This document shows positions 1 through 10,365 of a stretch of 64,000 nucleotides of DNA, piece after piece. Location: the NCBI GenBank assembly GCA_028689065.1, contig JAQTWX010000002.1:26646-90645 (forward strand), written 5' to 3'. Below the pieces are notes generated by a model, which saw only the letters and a program-made list of their open reading frames with translations, was not told the DNA's origin and ran no database searches. This stretch comes from Candidatus Altimarinota bacterium (GTDB taxonomy: Bacteria; Patescibacteriota; Gracilibacteria; BD1-5; UBA2023). Each line of letters starts with the position of its first letter. Position 1 is the stretch's first letter. The position numbers and the translations under genes were made by a program.

Positions 1-363
1 ACAAAATTGCAATCTTGGATTTTCCGAAATCCTTCATTGCAAAAAACAATGGCAAATGATGTGCAGATTTTATTTCTTGCACAAATTGCCGGCACTGAAG
101 ATTTACCAGTCTATGCTGACTGTTTCGAGTTGCATTTTGCTTCATCGCTTTCATTTCTGGATATCGCAACTACTGAGAATTTCCTCTCGTGCCTGGAAGA
201 AAATTCCCAAAACATGATGAAGAAACACTATTTGGCTGCTGCTGATTTCCTGGAAACAAAAAAATCCCCGAGCATCATTGATCTGATTGTTTTCTTGAAA
301 AATAAAGTTGTCGGTTTCCTTAAGGATTTCCGACAACTCACACCTACTCATTGGGTGGGTTAA
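1..363 (+). CDS. Hypothetical protein, 5'-truncated by window edge
   Basis: The frame is open from the first base to a TAA at 361, so the true start may lie outside the window; an internal TTG at 7 is the first possible start seen here. About 120 residues are visible, without recognisable motifs, signal peptide or UGA codons. It is followed after 12 bases by a good intrinsic terminator, which fits a real gene end. The coding part contains a long inverted repeat (about 307-338). I do not recognise the family; it could be the C-terminus of a larger protein. Confidence 0.45.
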   Translation, partial: TKLQSWIFRNPSLQKTMANDVQILFLAQIAGTEDLPVYADCFELHFASSLSFLDIATTENFLSCLEENSQNMMKKHYLAAADFLETKKSPSIIDLIVFLKNKVVGFLKDFRQLTPTHWVG

Positions 364-375
364 TTCTCATCTATC

Positions 376-407
376 GCGTCCTAAGTTCTGAACTAGGACG
401 CTTTTTT
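376..407 (+). terminator. Intrinsic terminator after the first gene
   Basis: An 8-bp perfect stem (GCGTCCTA / TAGGACGC) with a 10-base loop is followed directly by six T. It ends the plus-strand gene upstream. Confidence 0.85.
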
Positions 408-422
408 ATATCCATAAAATCA

Positions 423-454
423 AATTAAAAAGACCGTTTTCGGTCTTTTTAATT
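423..454. terminator. Bidirectional terminator hairpin
   Basis: A 14-bp stem (AATTAAAAAGACCG and its complement) around a TTTT loop is flanked by A and T runs. It sits immediately downstream of the minus-strand pilin-like gene stop and can also act on plus-strand transcripts. Confidence 0.8.
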
Positions 455-868
455 TTATCGGTATACCCATGGTGCCACACTATTGAGTATGAATCCTATC
501 AGGAAGAGGAGGACGAGACCCGAGAGTACTTTCACGATTCTCTTTTTTGCATCTTCTGCTGCTGATTTATCGGCTCCAGAGATAGAATACTGAACACCAG
601 AAACCACGAGCATGAGAACTCCGACGAGTGCGGTGATAAAGGTCGCATACTTGATAAGTCCTTTGAAAATCGCCATAACACTTCCGAAACCAGACTGAAC
701 CGTACATTTATATTTCTTTGTTTCTGGAGTATCTCCTCCAATAGATGTACAACCCATTCCAGGAATTTGTTCTGTAACAATCACTGTTGTTTCTGATGCA
801 GCAAAAACATTTCCCGAACTAAATAATCCCAACAATATGAGACAAAAGAAAAGAATAATTTTTTTCAT
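455..868 (-). CDS. TrbC/VirB2-like pilin-type membrane protein
   Basis: This is a 137-residue protein with an N-terminal signal peptide (hydrophobic residues 4-22, FAAS cleavage region) and two C-terminal membrane helices (about 72-92 and 110-132) separated by a short basic loop. This is the architecture of TrbC/VirB2 pilins and of the small pilin-like proteins common in CPR genomes. A Cys pair (about residues 40 and 54) lies in the exported segment. It is 26 bases downstream of a larger protein of the same type, so the two are probably co-transcribed. No VirB4 or VirB6 partner is visible, so a secretion or conjugation role is inference. Confidence 0.7.
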   Translation of the reverse strand: MKKIILFFCLILLGLFSSGNVFAASETTVIVTEQIPGMGCTSIGGDTPETKKYKCTVQSGFGSVMAIFKGLIKYATFITALVGVLMLVVSGVQYSISGADKSAAEDAKKRIVKVLSGLVLLFLIGFILNSVAPWVYR

Positions 869-894
869 ACATTCGAGAGATTAAGAATAGTATT

Positions 895-1818
895 TTATAA
901 TGTGAAATCTCCGAGATCCTTGAGGAAAGTATAACTGGCAAGGAGAATGATAACTGCAATGAAAGTATTGATAACAATGGTCTTCCCTTTCTTTGCCTTC
1001 TCATCATCTCCTGCGGAAGTTATATAATAGTACCCACCGAGAAGAAGAAAGAATATAGCTGTCGGTCCGGCAAAGAAGAGTGCGAGATTAGAAAGCTGGG
1101 CAAATATCCCCTGTCCTCGTCCAATATCTCCACTATATACAACTTGTACCCATGATTGTATAACTCCAAGAAATACGAGTCCAAGTACTCCATAAAGAAT
1201 TCGTCCCTTAGCACGTTTAATCTTCTCTTCTGCACCGCTTGATGTAATAAGTTGAAATGCAGCAAGTGTAAACATAAACACTGCCGCCCCTATGATACCA
1301 ATACGAATGAACGAAAGAATTCCATTTTCGACTGTTGAATTCCACTCCATAAAGTTGAAAAATATATTTGATCCGCTTGTAACACTGGTGGTATAACTTC
1401 CTGAGAGATTTTGTGTGACACTTGATACTCGTTTTCCCGCAAAAAGAGCATAAATTTCACCCGGAATGTTAACGAAGAGAAATGCTACGAGTGTATAGAT
1501 GAGCTGTTTCTTTTGTGTCGTAACCGCCTTTTCATCGCCCATAGCGACTATCATCATGATACCTATATAGACGATATATATCACTGCAAGAAAACTAATG
1601 AGTACTTTTGCACTATGAAGAACTTTAAGTCCTGCGGCTTGAAGTTTCCCGAGACTATCACTACTTCCGTCTTCAGTAGTAACTGCTGCTGCCGAAGTAG
1701 TACCCAAACCATCTCGTAATGATGACATATCAACTTGCGCAAATGAAAGTGACACAAGATTTAAAATAATCCCCAAAGAGAGGAGAAAGTACAAGATATA
1801 TATTTGAGTTTTTTTCAT
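895..1818 (-). CDS. Multi-pass membrane protein with two TrbC/VirB2-like units
   Basis: This is a 307-residue protein starting at the ATG at 1818, chosen because the signal peptide begins there; a longer open frame runs to 1857. After the signal peptide it contains two similar units, each with a hydrophobic pair of helices separated by a charged loop (the SAGDDEKAKKGK-type loop and the GAEEKIKRAKGR loop), as in tandem VirB2/TrbC proteins. The next gene downstream encodes a single unit of the same kind, suggesting duplication. The function is unknown; an envelope pore or fibre subunit is a guess. Confidence 0.65.
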   Translation of the reverse strand: MKKTQIYILYFLLSLGIILNLVSLSFAQVDMSSLRDGLGTTSAAAVTTEDGSSDSLGKLQAAGLKVLHSAKVLISFLAVIYIVYIGIMMIVAMGDEKAVTTQKKQLIYTLVAFLFVNIPGEIYALFAGKRVSSVTQNLSGSYTTSVTSGSNIFFNFMEWNSTVENGILSFIRIGIIGAAVFMFTLAAFQLITSSGAEEKIKRAKGRILYGVLGLVFLGVIQSWVQVVYSGDIGRGQGIFAQLSNLALFFAGPTAIFFLLLGGYYYITSAGDDEKAKKGKTIVINTFIAVIILLASYTFLKDLGDFTL

Positions 1819-1872
1819 AGAAAAAATATGGCTAAAAATCCCTTCCAGTGTATACAAAAAACACGGAAGGTC

Positions 1873-1915
1873 AAAAAAAAATCTCTCTGATTTCTATGAT
1901 AGAAATCAGAGAGAT
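1873..1915 (-). terminator. Terminator of pilT
   Basis: A 15-bp hairpin (ATCTCTCTGATTTCT with its complement) is followed on the minus strand by eight U. It lies just after the UGA-extended end of pilT at 1922. Confidence 0.85.
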
Positions 1916-1921
1916 AAAATA

Positions 1922-2992
1922 TTAGTCGTCATTAGTAAAGAAACCTGCATAATCTTCTTCTCGTACGATTCATTTATCACGAAGATTATCAGCAGAATTT
2001 TTCATAGAAATCATACCATCTTGCGATCCAAGTTCGATATTATTATTTATCTGAACAAGATCTCCTGATTTTATAAGATTCTTAATCGCTGGTGTTATAA
2101 ACATAATCTCATGAATACCGACTCGTCCAGGTTCATTCGCTTTTGGAATAAGCCTCTGAGAAAGAACTCCGAGGAGTGAATCTGCGAGACGAACTCGAAC
2201 CTGACTCTGAATATCTGGATTAAAGAACTGAATGAGACGATTGATAGTTTGAACTGAACCAGAAGTATGAAGTGTTGAAAATACAAGATGTCCTGTTTCT
2301 GCAAGATTCATAGCAGCCTCGACTGTTTCTTTGTCTCGCATCTCCCCTACCATAACGATATCAGGATCCTCTCGCATAGCTGCACGGATTGCAGCAATAA
2401 AAGAATCAGTATCTCGACCTACTTCTCGCTGTGAGAAGATAGATTTCTTATCTGTAAATATAAACTCCACTGGATCCTCAATAGTGACAATATGCTCTTG
2501 ACGCTCTTCATTGATACGATCAATAATCGATACCATTGTCGTCGATTTACCAGATCCTGTTGGTCCCGTAATAAGAAAAAGTCCTTGTTTTGCATTAAGA
2601 ATCTTTTTAACTCCTTCTGGGAGTCCGAGATCCTCCATTTTTTTTGCATCTCGTTCAATACGACGAAGAACAAACCCGATACGTCCGAGTTTAAAAAACC
2701 CGTTCACACGAAATGGAGTTCCATCACTTGAAACATAAGCAAAATCCATATCGTGTTTCTCGAGAAATTCTTTAAACTTTTTCTCATCTCCATGAAGAAG
2801 TTCGAGTGTCAACCGGTGCATCATTTCCTTTGAAACCTTTGCTTGTTCACCTCCTTGAGACATCTTTCCGATTTCCCCATTTACACGGAACCCGATAAAA
2901 TCCCCTTCTGCAAGATGGATATCGGAAGCTTTTACCTTAATGGCATAAGCAAGAATCCCTTCGATTTCTGGTACTGATGTTGTAGTAGTCAT
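1922..2992 (-). CDS. pilT: Type IV pilus twitching-motility ATPase PilT
   Basis: This is a 356-residue cytoplasmic hexameric ATPase that powers pilus retraction. The N-terminal PAS-like domain (1-115) is followed by the secretion-ATPase core with Walker A GPTGSGKS, the Asp box, Walker B (DPDIVMVGEMRD), the His box (STLHT) and the PilT C-terminal segment with AIKNLI. A UGA codon at 1970 is read as Gly, after which the protein continues 15 residues to a TAA. A pilus extension ATPase (PilB-like) lies at 17.1 kb, so type IV pili are probably functional. Confidence 0.95.
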
Positions 2993-3059
2993 AGTAAATA
3001 TAATAAATTTTATACAGGAAAATTATATAGAAATATTATGAGAATCAAGCTGAATTAAT

Positions 3060-3866
3060 CTAGGCTTGCATGGAAAGACGTGCCTTTATTTCTTTGATAC
3101 GATCATTTTCAAGCTCGATATTTTTTCTCTCATCAAGTGCTTGTTTTGCAGATTCTCTCGCTTTATCGATAGCTTGTTTTGCTATTTTCTTTGCTATTTC
3201 AATAGCTTTTTTCTCTGTTTCTTTTGCCTCAGCAATTTGTGTGTTATAAGAAACAATTTCCTCATCTTTTATTTCAGCAAGTCGTATATTACTCGCGATA
3301 AATTGATCAAGTTCTGCACTTTTTTCAGCAATATATGCATCGAAATCAATTTTTTTAAGAGTAGTACCTTCTGTTTTCTGAGATGATTCCATAATTTCCT
3401 CCGTTACAGCTACTGTTGTTTTTTCTGGAATAATTTCTGTTTCTACCACAGATTCTTCTGTGAGAAATGAAGCATCTACTGTTACTTCTGGAGTTTCTGT
3501 AAGAAGAGAGTCTATTGTAATTACTGGTTCATTAACCGACATTTCCTCTACGGATTCTTTCTCTTCTGTATTTTCTTCAGTTTCTATTGATACTACTGGA
3601 GAAATTTCTGATACCTCCTCTGATACTTCCACAGGAACAGATGGCTCAGAAAAAAATGAAATTTCAGATGTAGAAACCGTTTCTTTAATATCCTCAACAG
3701 GATTTGTATCATTTGCATCGAAAATCTGTACGGCAGTATCAGGAATATTTTCTGCATTGACATTTTCATCAATAATAAGAAAAGATCCATCTTGATCATC
3801 TTTTTTTGTTGCAGTAGAATTCACTGCTTTAGTATTTTCTTCTAGAACTGTATCAAAAAATCACAT
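3060..3866 (-). CDS. Acidic protein with C-terminal coiled coil, unknown function
   Basis: This is a 268-residue protein. The start is placed at ATG 3866, reached by reading one UGA as Gly upstream of the GTG at 3824. Residues 15-165 are strongly acidic and rich in Ser/Thr/Val/Glu (low complexity, probably disordered). Residues 170-265 form a charged Ala/Lys/Glu-rich helix compatible with a coiled coil. There is no signal peptide or membrane helix. It sits upstream of pilT on the same strand with about 70 bases between them. I do not recognise a family. Confidence 0.65.
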
Positions 3867-3995
3867 AAGTATAAAGCTTAGGAATAAAATCCGTTTTCCC
3901 GGACAACAGAGTCAGTGTAGCATATTATAAAAATATTTGCAAAAAAATGAGTTCTTTTTATACTTGCCCCTGTTTTACTCATAATCAAACCAAAT

Positions 3996-4295
3996 ATGGA
4001 TTACAATAAAGCAAAAGAGCTTATGAAACTTCAACAAGAAGCATCTAAGATACAAAACGAGCTCAGTAATATCCACATAGAAGCAGAATCCGATGGATTT
4101 GTTGTAACTATCGATGGACAAATGAAATGTATCAAAGTGGAAATCGAGGATGAAACACTTCTAGGAGACAAAGCTCGTCTCGAAAAAGCAGCACTTGAAG
4201 CAATCAATAAAGGGCTCAAAAAATCTCAGGAAATCGCTGCTGATAAAATGAAAGGAGTAATGGGAAATATGGGACTTAATTTCCCTGGAATGTAG
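3996..4295 (+). CDS. ybaB: YbaB/EbfC nucleoid-associated protein
   Basis: This 99-residue protein has the complete YbaB/EbfC fold: an N-terminal amphipathic helix (residues 5-30), a three-stranded sheet with the pattern DGFVVTIDGQMKCIKVEI, and a C-terminal helix ending in a short MGLNFPGM tail. Members are dimeric DNA-binding proteins, often encoded beside dnaX and recR; those partners are absent here. It lies first in a plus-strand run leading to map. It has no UGA codons. Confidence 0.92.
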   Translation: MDYNKAKELMKLQQEASKIQNELSNIHIEAESDGFVVTIDGQMKCIKVEIEDETLLGDKARLEKAALEAINKGLKKSQEIAADKMKGVMGNMGLNFPGM

Positions 4296-4314
4296 AAAAA
4301 TAAGAAATAACCTC

Positions 4315-4701
4315 ATGGAATACTTTTTTCTTACCGTTATAATCCTTATACTCCTTTTTGGAGTATTTTTGACTTTCTGGTTCTCTGGCAAAAAACAACT
4401 GACAAAAGGACAAAAAGATTATTATCGAAAAGAGATTGAAAAGACATCTGTACTCCCCTCTTCGAACGAACAAATCCTTCAATACGATAAAATTCTCCAT
4501 CATATATTGAAAGATTACGGGTACAAATGAACCGTCGGAGACCAGCTCAAGACAAAACCGTACATGATACATAATCTCGACACTATTTGGAGTCTACATA
4601 AACTCCGAAATAAGCTCGCACATGACATGGAAATTGTTTCCGAAGGATTGCTTGAACGAAAAGCTGAGGAATTTGAAAAAGAAGTATTAAAATTATTGTA
4701 G
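4315..4701 (+). CDS. Membrane-anchored protein with HEPN-like RxxxxH motif
   Basis: This 128-residue protein crosses one UGA (Gly72). Residues 3-23 form a membrane anchor. The rest is helical and ends in the segment LHKLRNKLAHD, which contains R98-N-K-L-A-H103, the R-x4-H signature of HEPN-type domains (DUF4145-like proteins and HEPN ribonucleases). It starts 19 bases after ybaB and ends 17 bases before map, so the three look co-transcribed. Nuclease activity is unproven; the motif also occurs in catalytically inert HEPN proteins. Confidence 0.65.
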
Positions 4702-4718
4702 AAAATTAATCTCACATC

Positions 4719-5483
4719 ATGGCAAAAACACCAAAAATTATCATAAAAACTCCAGAACAGATTGAAGGGATTCGAAAGTCTTCTCATCTCGCGGCATCAG
4801 TTCTAGATATGATAGAAGCATATATTAAACCAGGAGTTTCCACCGAAGAGCTTGACCAGATATGTAACACTTATATCCTCAATAACGGTGGGAAATCCGC
4901 TTGTATCGGGTACCATGGATACCCTCGATATACCTGTATCTCTGCCAATGACGTAATATGTCATGGAATCCCATCCAAAAAAGAAATTCTGAAGGAAGGT
5001 GATATTATCAACGTTGATGTAACAACGATTGTTGATGGATATTTCGGGGATACTTCGCGAATGTTTGCAGTTGGAAAGATTTCAAAGGCTCGTGAGAATC
5101 TTATCAATATGGCACGAACATGCCTAGAAATAGGACTCTCACAAGTCTATCCAGGAAATCGGTTCGGAAATATCGGATATGAGATCGCTCGTCACGCGGA
5201 ACGAAACGGATATTGAGTAGTTCGTGAATATACAGGTCATGGGGTCGGAATTTACTTTCATGAGGAACCGTACGTGTACCACAAAGCACCGAAGGATTCT
5301 GGAGAGCTCATAGAACCAGGGATGATATTTACCATAGAACCTATGATAAATTCTGGAGCTCATCAAACAAAACTCCTCCCAGATAAATGGACAGTAAAGA
5401 CCAAAGATGGAAGTGATTCTGCTCAGTTTGAACACACAATTCTCGTGACGGAAGATGGATATGAGATATTGACAGTAGCATAA
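4719..5483 (+). CDS. map: Type I methionine aminopeptidase
   Basis: This 254-residue cytosolic metalloprotease removes the initiator Met. The metal ligands are recognisable: two Asp (NVDVTTIVDG and FGDTSRM), His in GHGVGIYFHEEP, Glu in FTIEPM and Glu in FEHTIL. A UGA at 5214 supplies a Gly between residues Tyr and Val-Val-Arg-Glu-Tyr and joins two halves that would otherwise look like a split gene. The length matches bacterial type I enzymes. It is the last gene of the ybaB run. Confidence 0.96.
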
Positions 5484-5485
5484 CA

Positions 5486-5518
5486 AATAATCCCTTACAA
5501 ATTTCGTGAGGGATTATT
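5486..5518 (+). terminator. Hairpin after map, weak terminator
   Basis: A 10-bp stem (AATAATCCCT / AGGGATTATT) lies 3 bases after the map stop codon. There is no clear T-run after it, so termination may be inefficient. Confidence 0.45.
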
Positions 5519-5600
5519 AAAGTTTCTTAAAAAAACAAACTTGATTTATATAAGAAAACTGCAATAATAAACCGAGTTTAATTATTTATTTTCATAATTA

Positions 5601-6182
5601 ATGAAAGACTTTTCTTATCTGAAAAAATCCGTATATTCAGGAATCACCTTTTTTATGACGGTTCTCATCCTCTCGATAGGATATGCGACGATTGGAAACA
5701 CTTGGGTATCACCTGCAACGCTCGAAGTAGGTGCGGGTTCTGGACTCACTGCAAGTGCATGGAATAGTCTTCTGGCGAATTTTAATGTGCTTGATATAAG
5801 AACAGCACCTATAAGCTCTTCTTGAGGAAATATAGGGATTGGGCTAGTAAATCCAGGAGCGAGATTAGAAGTAGCTGGAGATATATTTATTAACGGCAAT
5901 AATGTTCCTTATAAAAAATTAGTATCATGTAATGGGGCTATATATATACAAGTCGCAGCATATTATCCAACAGCATTAAATGCTATTTGGTCTCCTGTCT
6001 GTAGTAATGCTTGTGCCACTATTGGTGCTGGATTTGCTGGGAAAGTCACTAATTACGTATCACAGACTATCGGTACAGGTATTCCTCAAACATGTGGAGG
6101 GGTTACTTTTTATCCTACTCATAATGGAGGTGAAACTGTAAATGGACAGGCAGTTGCACAATGTGTTTGTATGGGTTGGTAA
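5601..6182 (+). CDS. Exported protein with tail-fibre-like NIGIG motif
   Basis: This 193-residue protein crosses a UGA (Gly75). An N-terminal membrane segment or signal (residues 13-30) is followed by a Gly/Ser/Asn-rich region containing NIGIGLVNPGARLEVAGDI, the motif that precedes many surface fibre and tail-fibre domains. The C-terminal 90 residues contain six Cys (for example VSCNG, VCSNACAT, CVCMGW), suggesting disulfides outside the cytoplasm. It stands alone between two terminators. A surface-exposed or adhesive role is inferred; the exact family is not recognised. Confidence 0.6.
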
Positions 6183-6191
6183 TAAAAAATA

Positions 6192-6230
6192 ACAAAAACC
6201 TCCGAATCAATTCGATTCGGAGGTTTTTGT
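6192..6230. terminator. Bidirectional terminator between the NIGIG gene and ileS
   Basis: A perfect 17-bp stem (ACAAAAACCTCCGAATC with its complement) with a 5-base loop and T-runs on both strands separates two convergent genes. Confidence 0.92.
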
Positions 6231-6238
6231 TTTACTTC

Positions 6239-9200
6239 TTACCTCTTCACTACCACAGTCACGATAATTCCTTCTACATCCACTTCTCGGGAAATATCCC
6301 CTTCTTGGAGATTCTCGTCGATGACAGAGAGGGTCTCGGAAGTGATATAGTCCGAGAAGAGCGAGAGGATTTTCTCCATCTTTTCTCCATGGAGTGCCAC
6401 TCGTACTCGGTCGGAGACTTCATATCCAGCATCTTTGCGGAGATCTTGGATAACTCGGACAAGGTCGCGAGCATACCCCTCGAGTTCGAGTTCTTCAGTA
6501 ATAACAGTATCCATAGCGATGACCATTCCGGTTCCACTCATAACATCGAGCAAGACTCCTTCGAGCGGTTCATAGGCAATTTCATACTCTCCTGCCTCGA
6601 GTGTGTATTCTCCAACCTGGATTCGTCCGTCATCAAGTTCTTGGAAATTTCCAGCTTTCGCTTGAATAATCACATCTTGAACAACTTTCCCGAATCGTGG
6701 TCCGATGAGTTTGGCATTTGGTTTACAGATAGTACGTGCCACATGGGACATATCCTCGATTTTGACTTCCTTTACATTCAGCTCCTCTCGGATAATCTCC
6801 TGAAAATATACATCAAGTGGTTCCCCGATGGTAATCGAAGAAAGCGGTTGACGGACACGGATTTTCTTCTGACCGCGAAGTGCGAGCCCGAGAGTGATAA
6901 TATCTCGTGCTTTTTTCATGTCAGCTTCGAGGGAGTCGAACATATGAGCCCGAGTAAAATCTGGGAATCGCTCCAAGTGAACCGATTCATGACCGGTGAG
7001 TCCGCGGTACACCGCATCGGAAATCATCGGAGTAATCGGTGCCATAACTTTCGTGAGTGTTGTGAGTACATGGTAGAGTGTCTCGTACGCCTCGAATTTA
7101 TCTCCATCATTCTCAGATTTCCAGAATCGACGTCGGGAGCGTCGAATATACCAGTTCGTGAGGTCATCCATAAATTCGGTGATGGCTCGGGTCGGTATTT
7201 GAAGATCATAACATTCAAACCCCCCAGCAACGGTTGCTGTCAAACGATTGAGTCGAGATATAATCCATGTATCGAGCCGATTACTAAGCGGAGTCGCAAG
7301 AAAGTCATGATATTCTGCATTTCCAATCCGACCATTTCCTCGATATCCTTCCTCCATAGAAAGATTGAAAAAATGAGTATTGAAGGCACGGAATGTTCCT
7401 CCGTGAGCAACGACAAGTATTCGCTTTCCTGGATATTTGGCGATGATATTCTCTATAGCGGATTCGATACGTGCTTGATGATCCCTCTCATGCTCCCCTC
7501 CTCCATGTTCGTACGCAGCTTTGTAGTGGTACGGTCCATCGAGGTCTTTTCCAGTTTTTTCTTTATACCAAGCTTCTATCTCAGTATGACTCTTTCCAGA
7601 ACACTCTCCGGCATGTCGTTCGATAAGCTCAGGAAGAGTAATAATCTCTCCAGTATATCCAAGCTCCTTTGCGACGATCTCCGCAGTTTCTTGAGCACGT
7701 CCAGCAGGCGAAACGATAATAATATCGAATTCCTTCCCTTCCTGCTTCATGCGTTTTCCAGCATTTTGAGACTGTTTTCGTCCGGTTTCATTGAGTGGGG
7801 AAGTTTCTCCGGCATCGGAAATACGTTTTCCAAGATTTGCATCTGTTTCTCCATGTCGCATCATGGTAATGCGGGTTCCAGATGGAGTCCAAGAATCTAT
7901 ATTTGCATATGTCGTGAAGAAACTGTACGTATTCCAGAGTGGAAGGAGAACCTTTTTTACTACTTCTTCGACTCCTGCTTCCGAGAACCGGAGATCGTCC
8001 GCTTTCACCACCGGAGATGAGAGGAGATAGAACCGGAGTGCATCGGCTCCGTGCTTCTCGACGAGTTCGAGTGGGTCCGGATAATTCTTGAGAGATTTAC
8101 TCATCTTCCGTCCATCTTCCGCGAGGATGATTCCGTTTACGATGACATTCAGAAACGGTGTATTGTCGAAAAGTGCCGTCCCGAGGATGAGAAGCGTATA
8201 GAACCAACCACGAGTCTGATCAAGACCCTCCGCGATGAAATCGGCTGGGAATTTGAAATTGGCGGTTCCTTCGAATGGATAATGTTTGCTCGCGTACGGC
8301 ATAGAACCGGACTCGAACCAACAATCGAGAACTTCTGGGATTCGCATATAGGTTTTTCCGTCTTTTGAGAGCTTAATCTGATCCACGAAGTGTTTATGGA
8401 GATCGACTGGTTTCTTGGAATCCGTATAGAAATATGCACCGTTTTCTTCATAGATTTGTCCAAACTCTTTATTTGCTTCGTAGAGCTCTTTTACAGAACC
8501 TATAACGATAATATCCCCGTCTTCACTCTTCCACACCGGAATCGCAGAACCCCAGTAACGGTTTCGGGATATATTCCAGTCTCGCGCACCTTCCACCCAT
8601 TTTCCGAATCGTCCGTCTTTGATATTGTCGGGCATCCAGTTTACTTTCTGATTGTTGGCAATCATCCGATCCTTAAGGGATTCCACATTCACGTACCAAG
8701 CGGAAATAGCCCGGTAGATAAGCGGTGTATGGCAACGATAACAGTGTGGATATGAGTGGTCGATGGTTCCGATATGGATGAGCTTCTTCTCGGACTTGAG
8801 TCGGTCGATGACAATCTGGTTAAAGTCGAAGACGTATACATCGTTATCGGAAAGAAGTCCGGTCGTGTGACCGATAGCATCTATATGGGAAATAAATCCG
8901 AGCTTCTCTTTCTGTCCGATTTCCGCATCATCCACACCATATGCTGGGGCGATATGTACGACTCCAGTACCGGAATCTGTTGTGACATGGTGCCCTGGTA
9001 CGACTTTGTACGCATTTTCCCCGAGAACCACATCATCGGAAACAGTTCCTGCCGCAGCAAGAGTTACAACATCATTGAACATCGGTTCGTATTCTAGTCC
9101 AATAAGAGCAGAACCAGGAAATTCACGTACTAAAGTATAATCTTCTGGATTTTTGTAATACATTGCAATTCGGTCTTTTGCGAGCATATACGTCTCGCTT

Positions 9201-10354
9201 GTTGCTTTATCAAAGATTTCTGCGTAAATGACATCCGTTCCAACAGCAAGTCCCAGATTCGCTGGAAGCGTCCAAGGAGTCGTGGTCCATGCAAGTACGT
9301 AAAAACCATTATCTCTAGAAGGTTTTCTCAATCCGAGCAATATATCAACTGCCTCTCTTGAAGCTACAAAAATATCCTCCGGCAATGTATCTTTTGGAAA
9401 AAATCGCCATTCAGTAAATGTTTCTGGTTCTTGTCCGTTTCACGGAATGATTCCTGAAGATTGAATATGAAAAACTCGATTATCGTAAACTTTTTGTTTC
9501 ACGAGATCGTATTGTTCTGAAATAATATGCTCCGTACCGATATTTATTTGGATTCCCGATTCTTCGAAAACTTCTCGCATCGCCGCCTGTTCGAAAGTCT
9601 CATCTCCCTCGACTTTCCCCCCAGGAAGAGACCAAAATGAATATTTTTTATTATACCCGAGCAGTATCTCGCCTTTTTCATTCTCGATAATCACTCCTAC
9701 TGCTTTACGGGCTTTCACCTTGAATTTCACCGTCACCGCCTTATCCTGCTTGTCCTCATAGCCTTGATTCACCTCGAAATTGGAGAGAGGCGTGGAACAA
9801 CGCGGACAGTATGGAACAACCCGGTACGATTCGTACACATAGCCCTTGTCGTAGATACTCTTAAATACCCACCAAACAGACTCCATAAAGTCGGTATCCA
9901 TGGTCTTGTAGTCGTTGTCCATATCGACCCATCGACCCATACGCTCGACGGTCTGTCGCCAAACGTCCGTGTATCCGAACACGTTCGCACGACACTGTTC
10001 GTTGAACTCGAATACTCCGACCTTATCCTCGATATCCTTCTTCCCAGAGATTCCGAGCTTTTTCTCGACGATATTCTCGATCGGGAGACCGTGACAATCC
10101 CATCCGAAGCGTCGTTCTACGAACTTGCCTTGCATGGTCTGATATCGTGGTATAACATCCTTGATGGTTCCCGCCAAGAGGTGACCATAGTGCGGAGTCC
10201 CGGTCGCAAATGGAGGACCGTCGTAGAAGTTAAATTCTGGTGAATCCTTTCGGATTTCAAGGGATTTCTGAAATATTTGATTTGTTTTCCAGTACGCAAG
10301 CATCTCATTCTCGAGAGCTGGGAAAGATTGACGGGAGTTGATTGTAGGAAACAT
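6239..10354 (-). CDS. ileS: Isoleucyl-tRNA synthetase with inserted Nudix and histidine phosphatase domains
   Basis: This 1371-residue protein charges tRNA-Ile. HYGH (residues 55-58) is the HIGH motif and KMSKS is at 750-754. A single UGA (9440-9442) codes Gly305. Two extra domains interrupt the normal 1060-residue enzyme. Residues about 215-350 hold a Nudix domain with a complete Nudix box (GG at 245-246 through REVFEESGI at 260-268), placed in the CP1 editing region just before the strand WTTTPWTLPAN. Residues about 826-1018 hold a histidine phosphatase (RHG at 833-835, second His in AHGG near 984), placed in the linker before the anticodon-binding domain (LDTWIISRLN). It is the last gene of the T-box operon, 11 bases after the J-protein. 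Confidence 0.96.
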
Positions 10355-10365
10355 ATGGATAAAAA

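Noticed and set aside
6161..8020. A 619-residue open frame on the plus strand opposite ileS
   Set aside because: It has no recognisable domains and is a mirror of the strongly conserved ileS reading frame; ileS lacks TGA there, so its antisense is open by codon bias.
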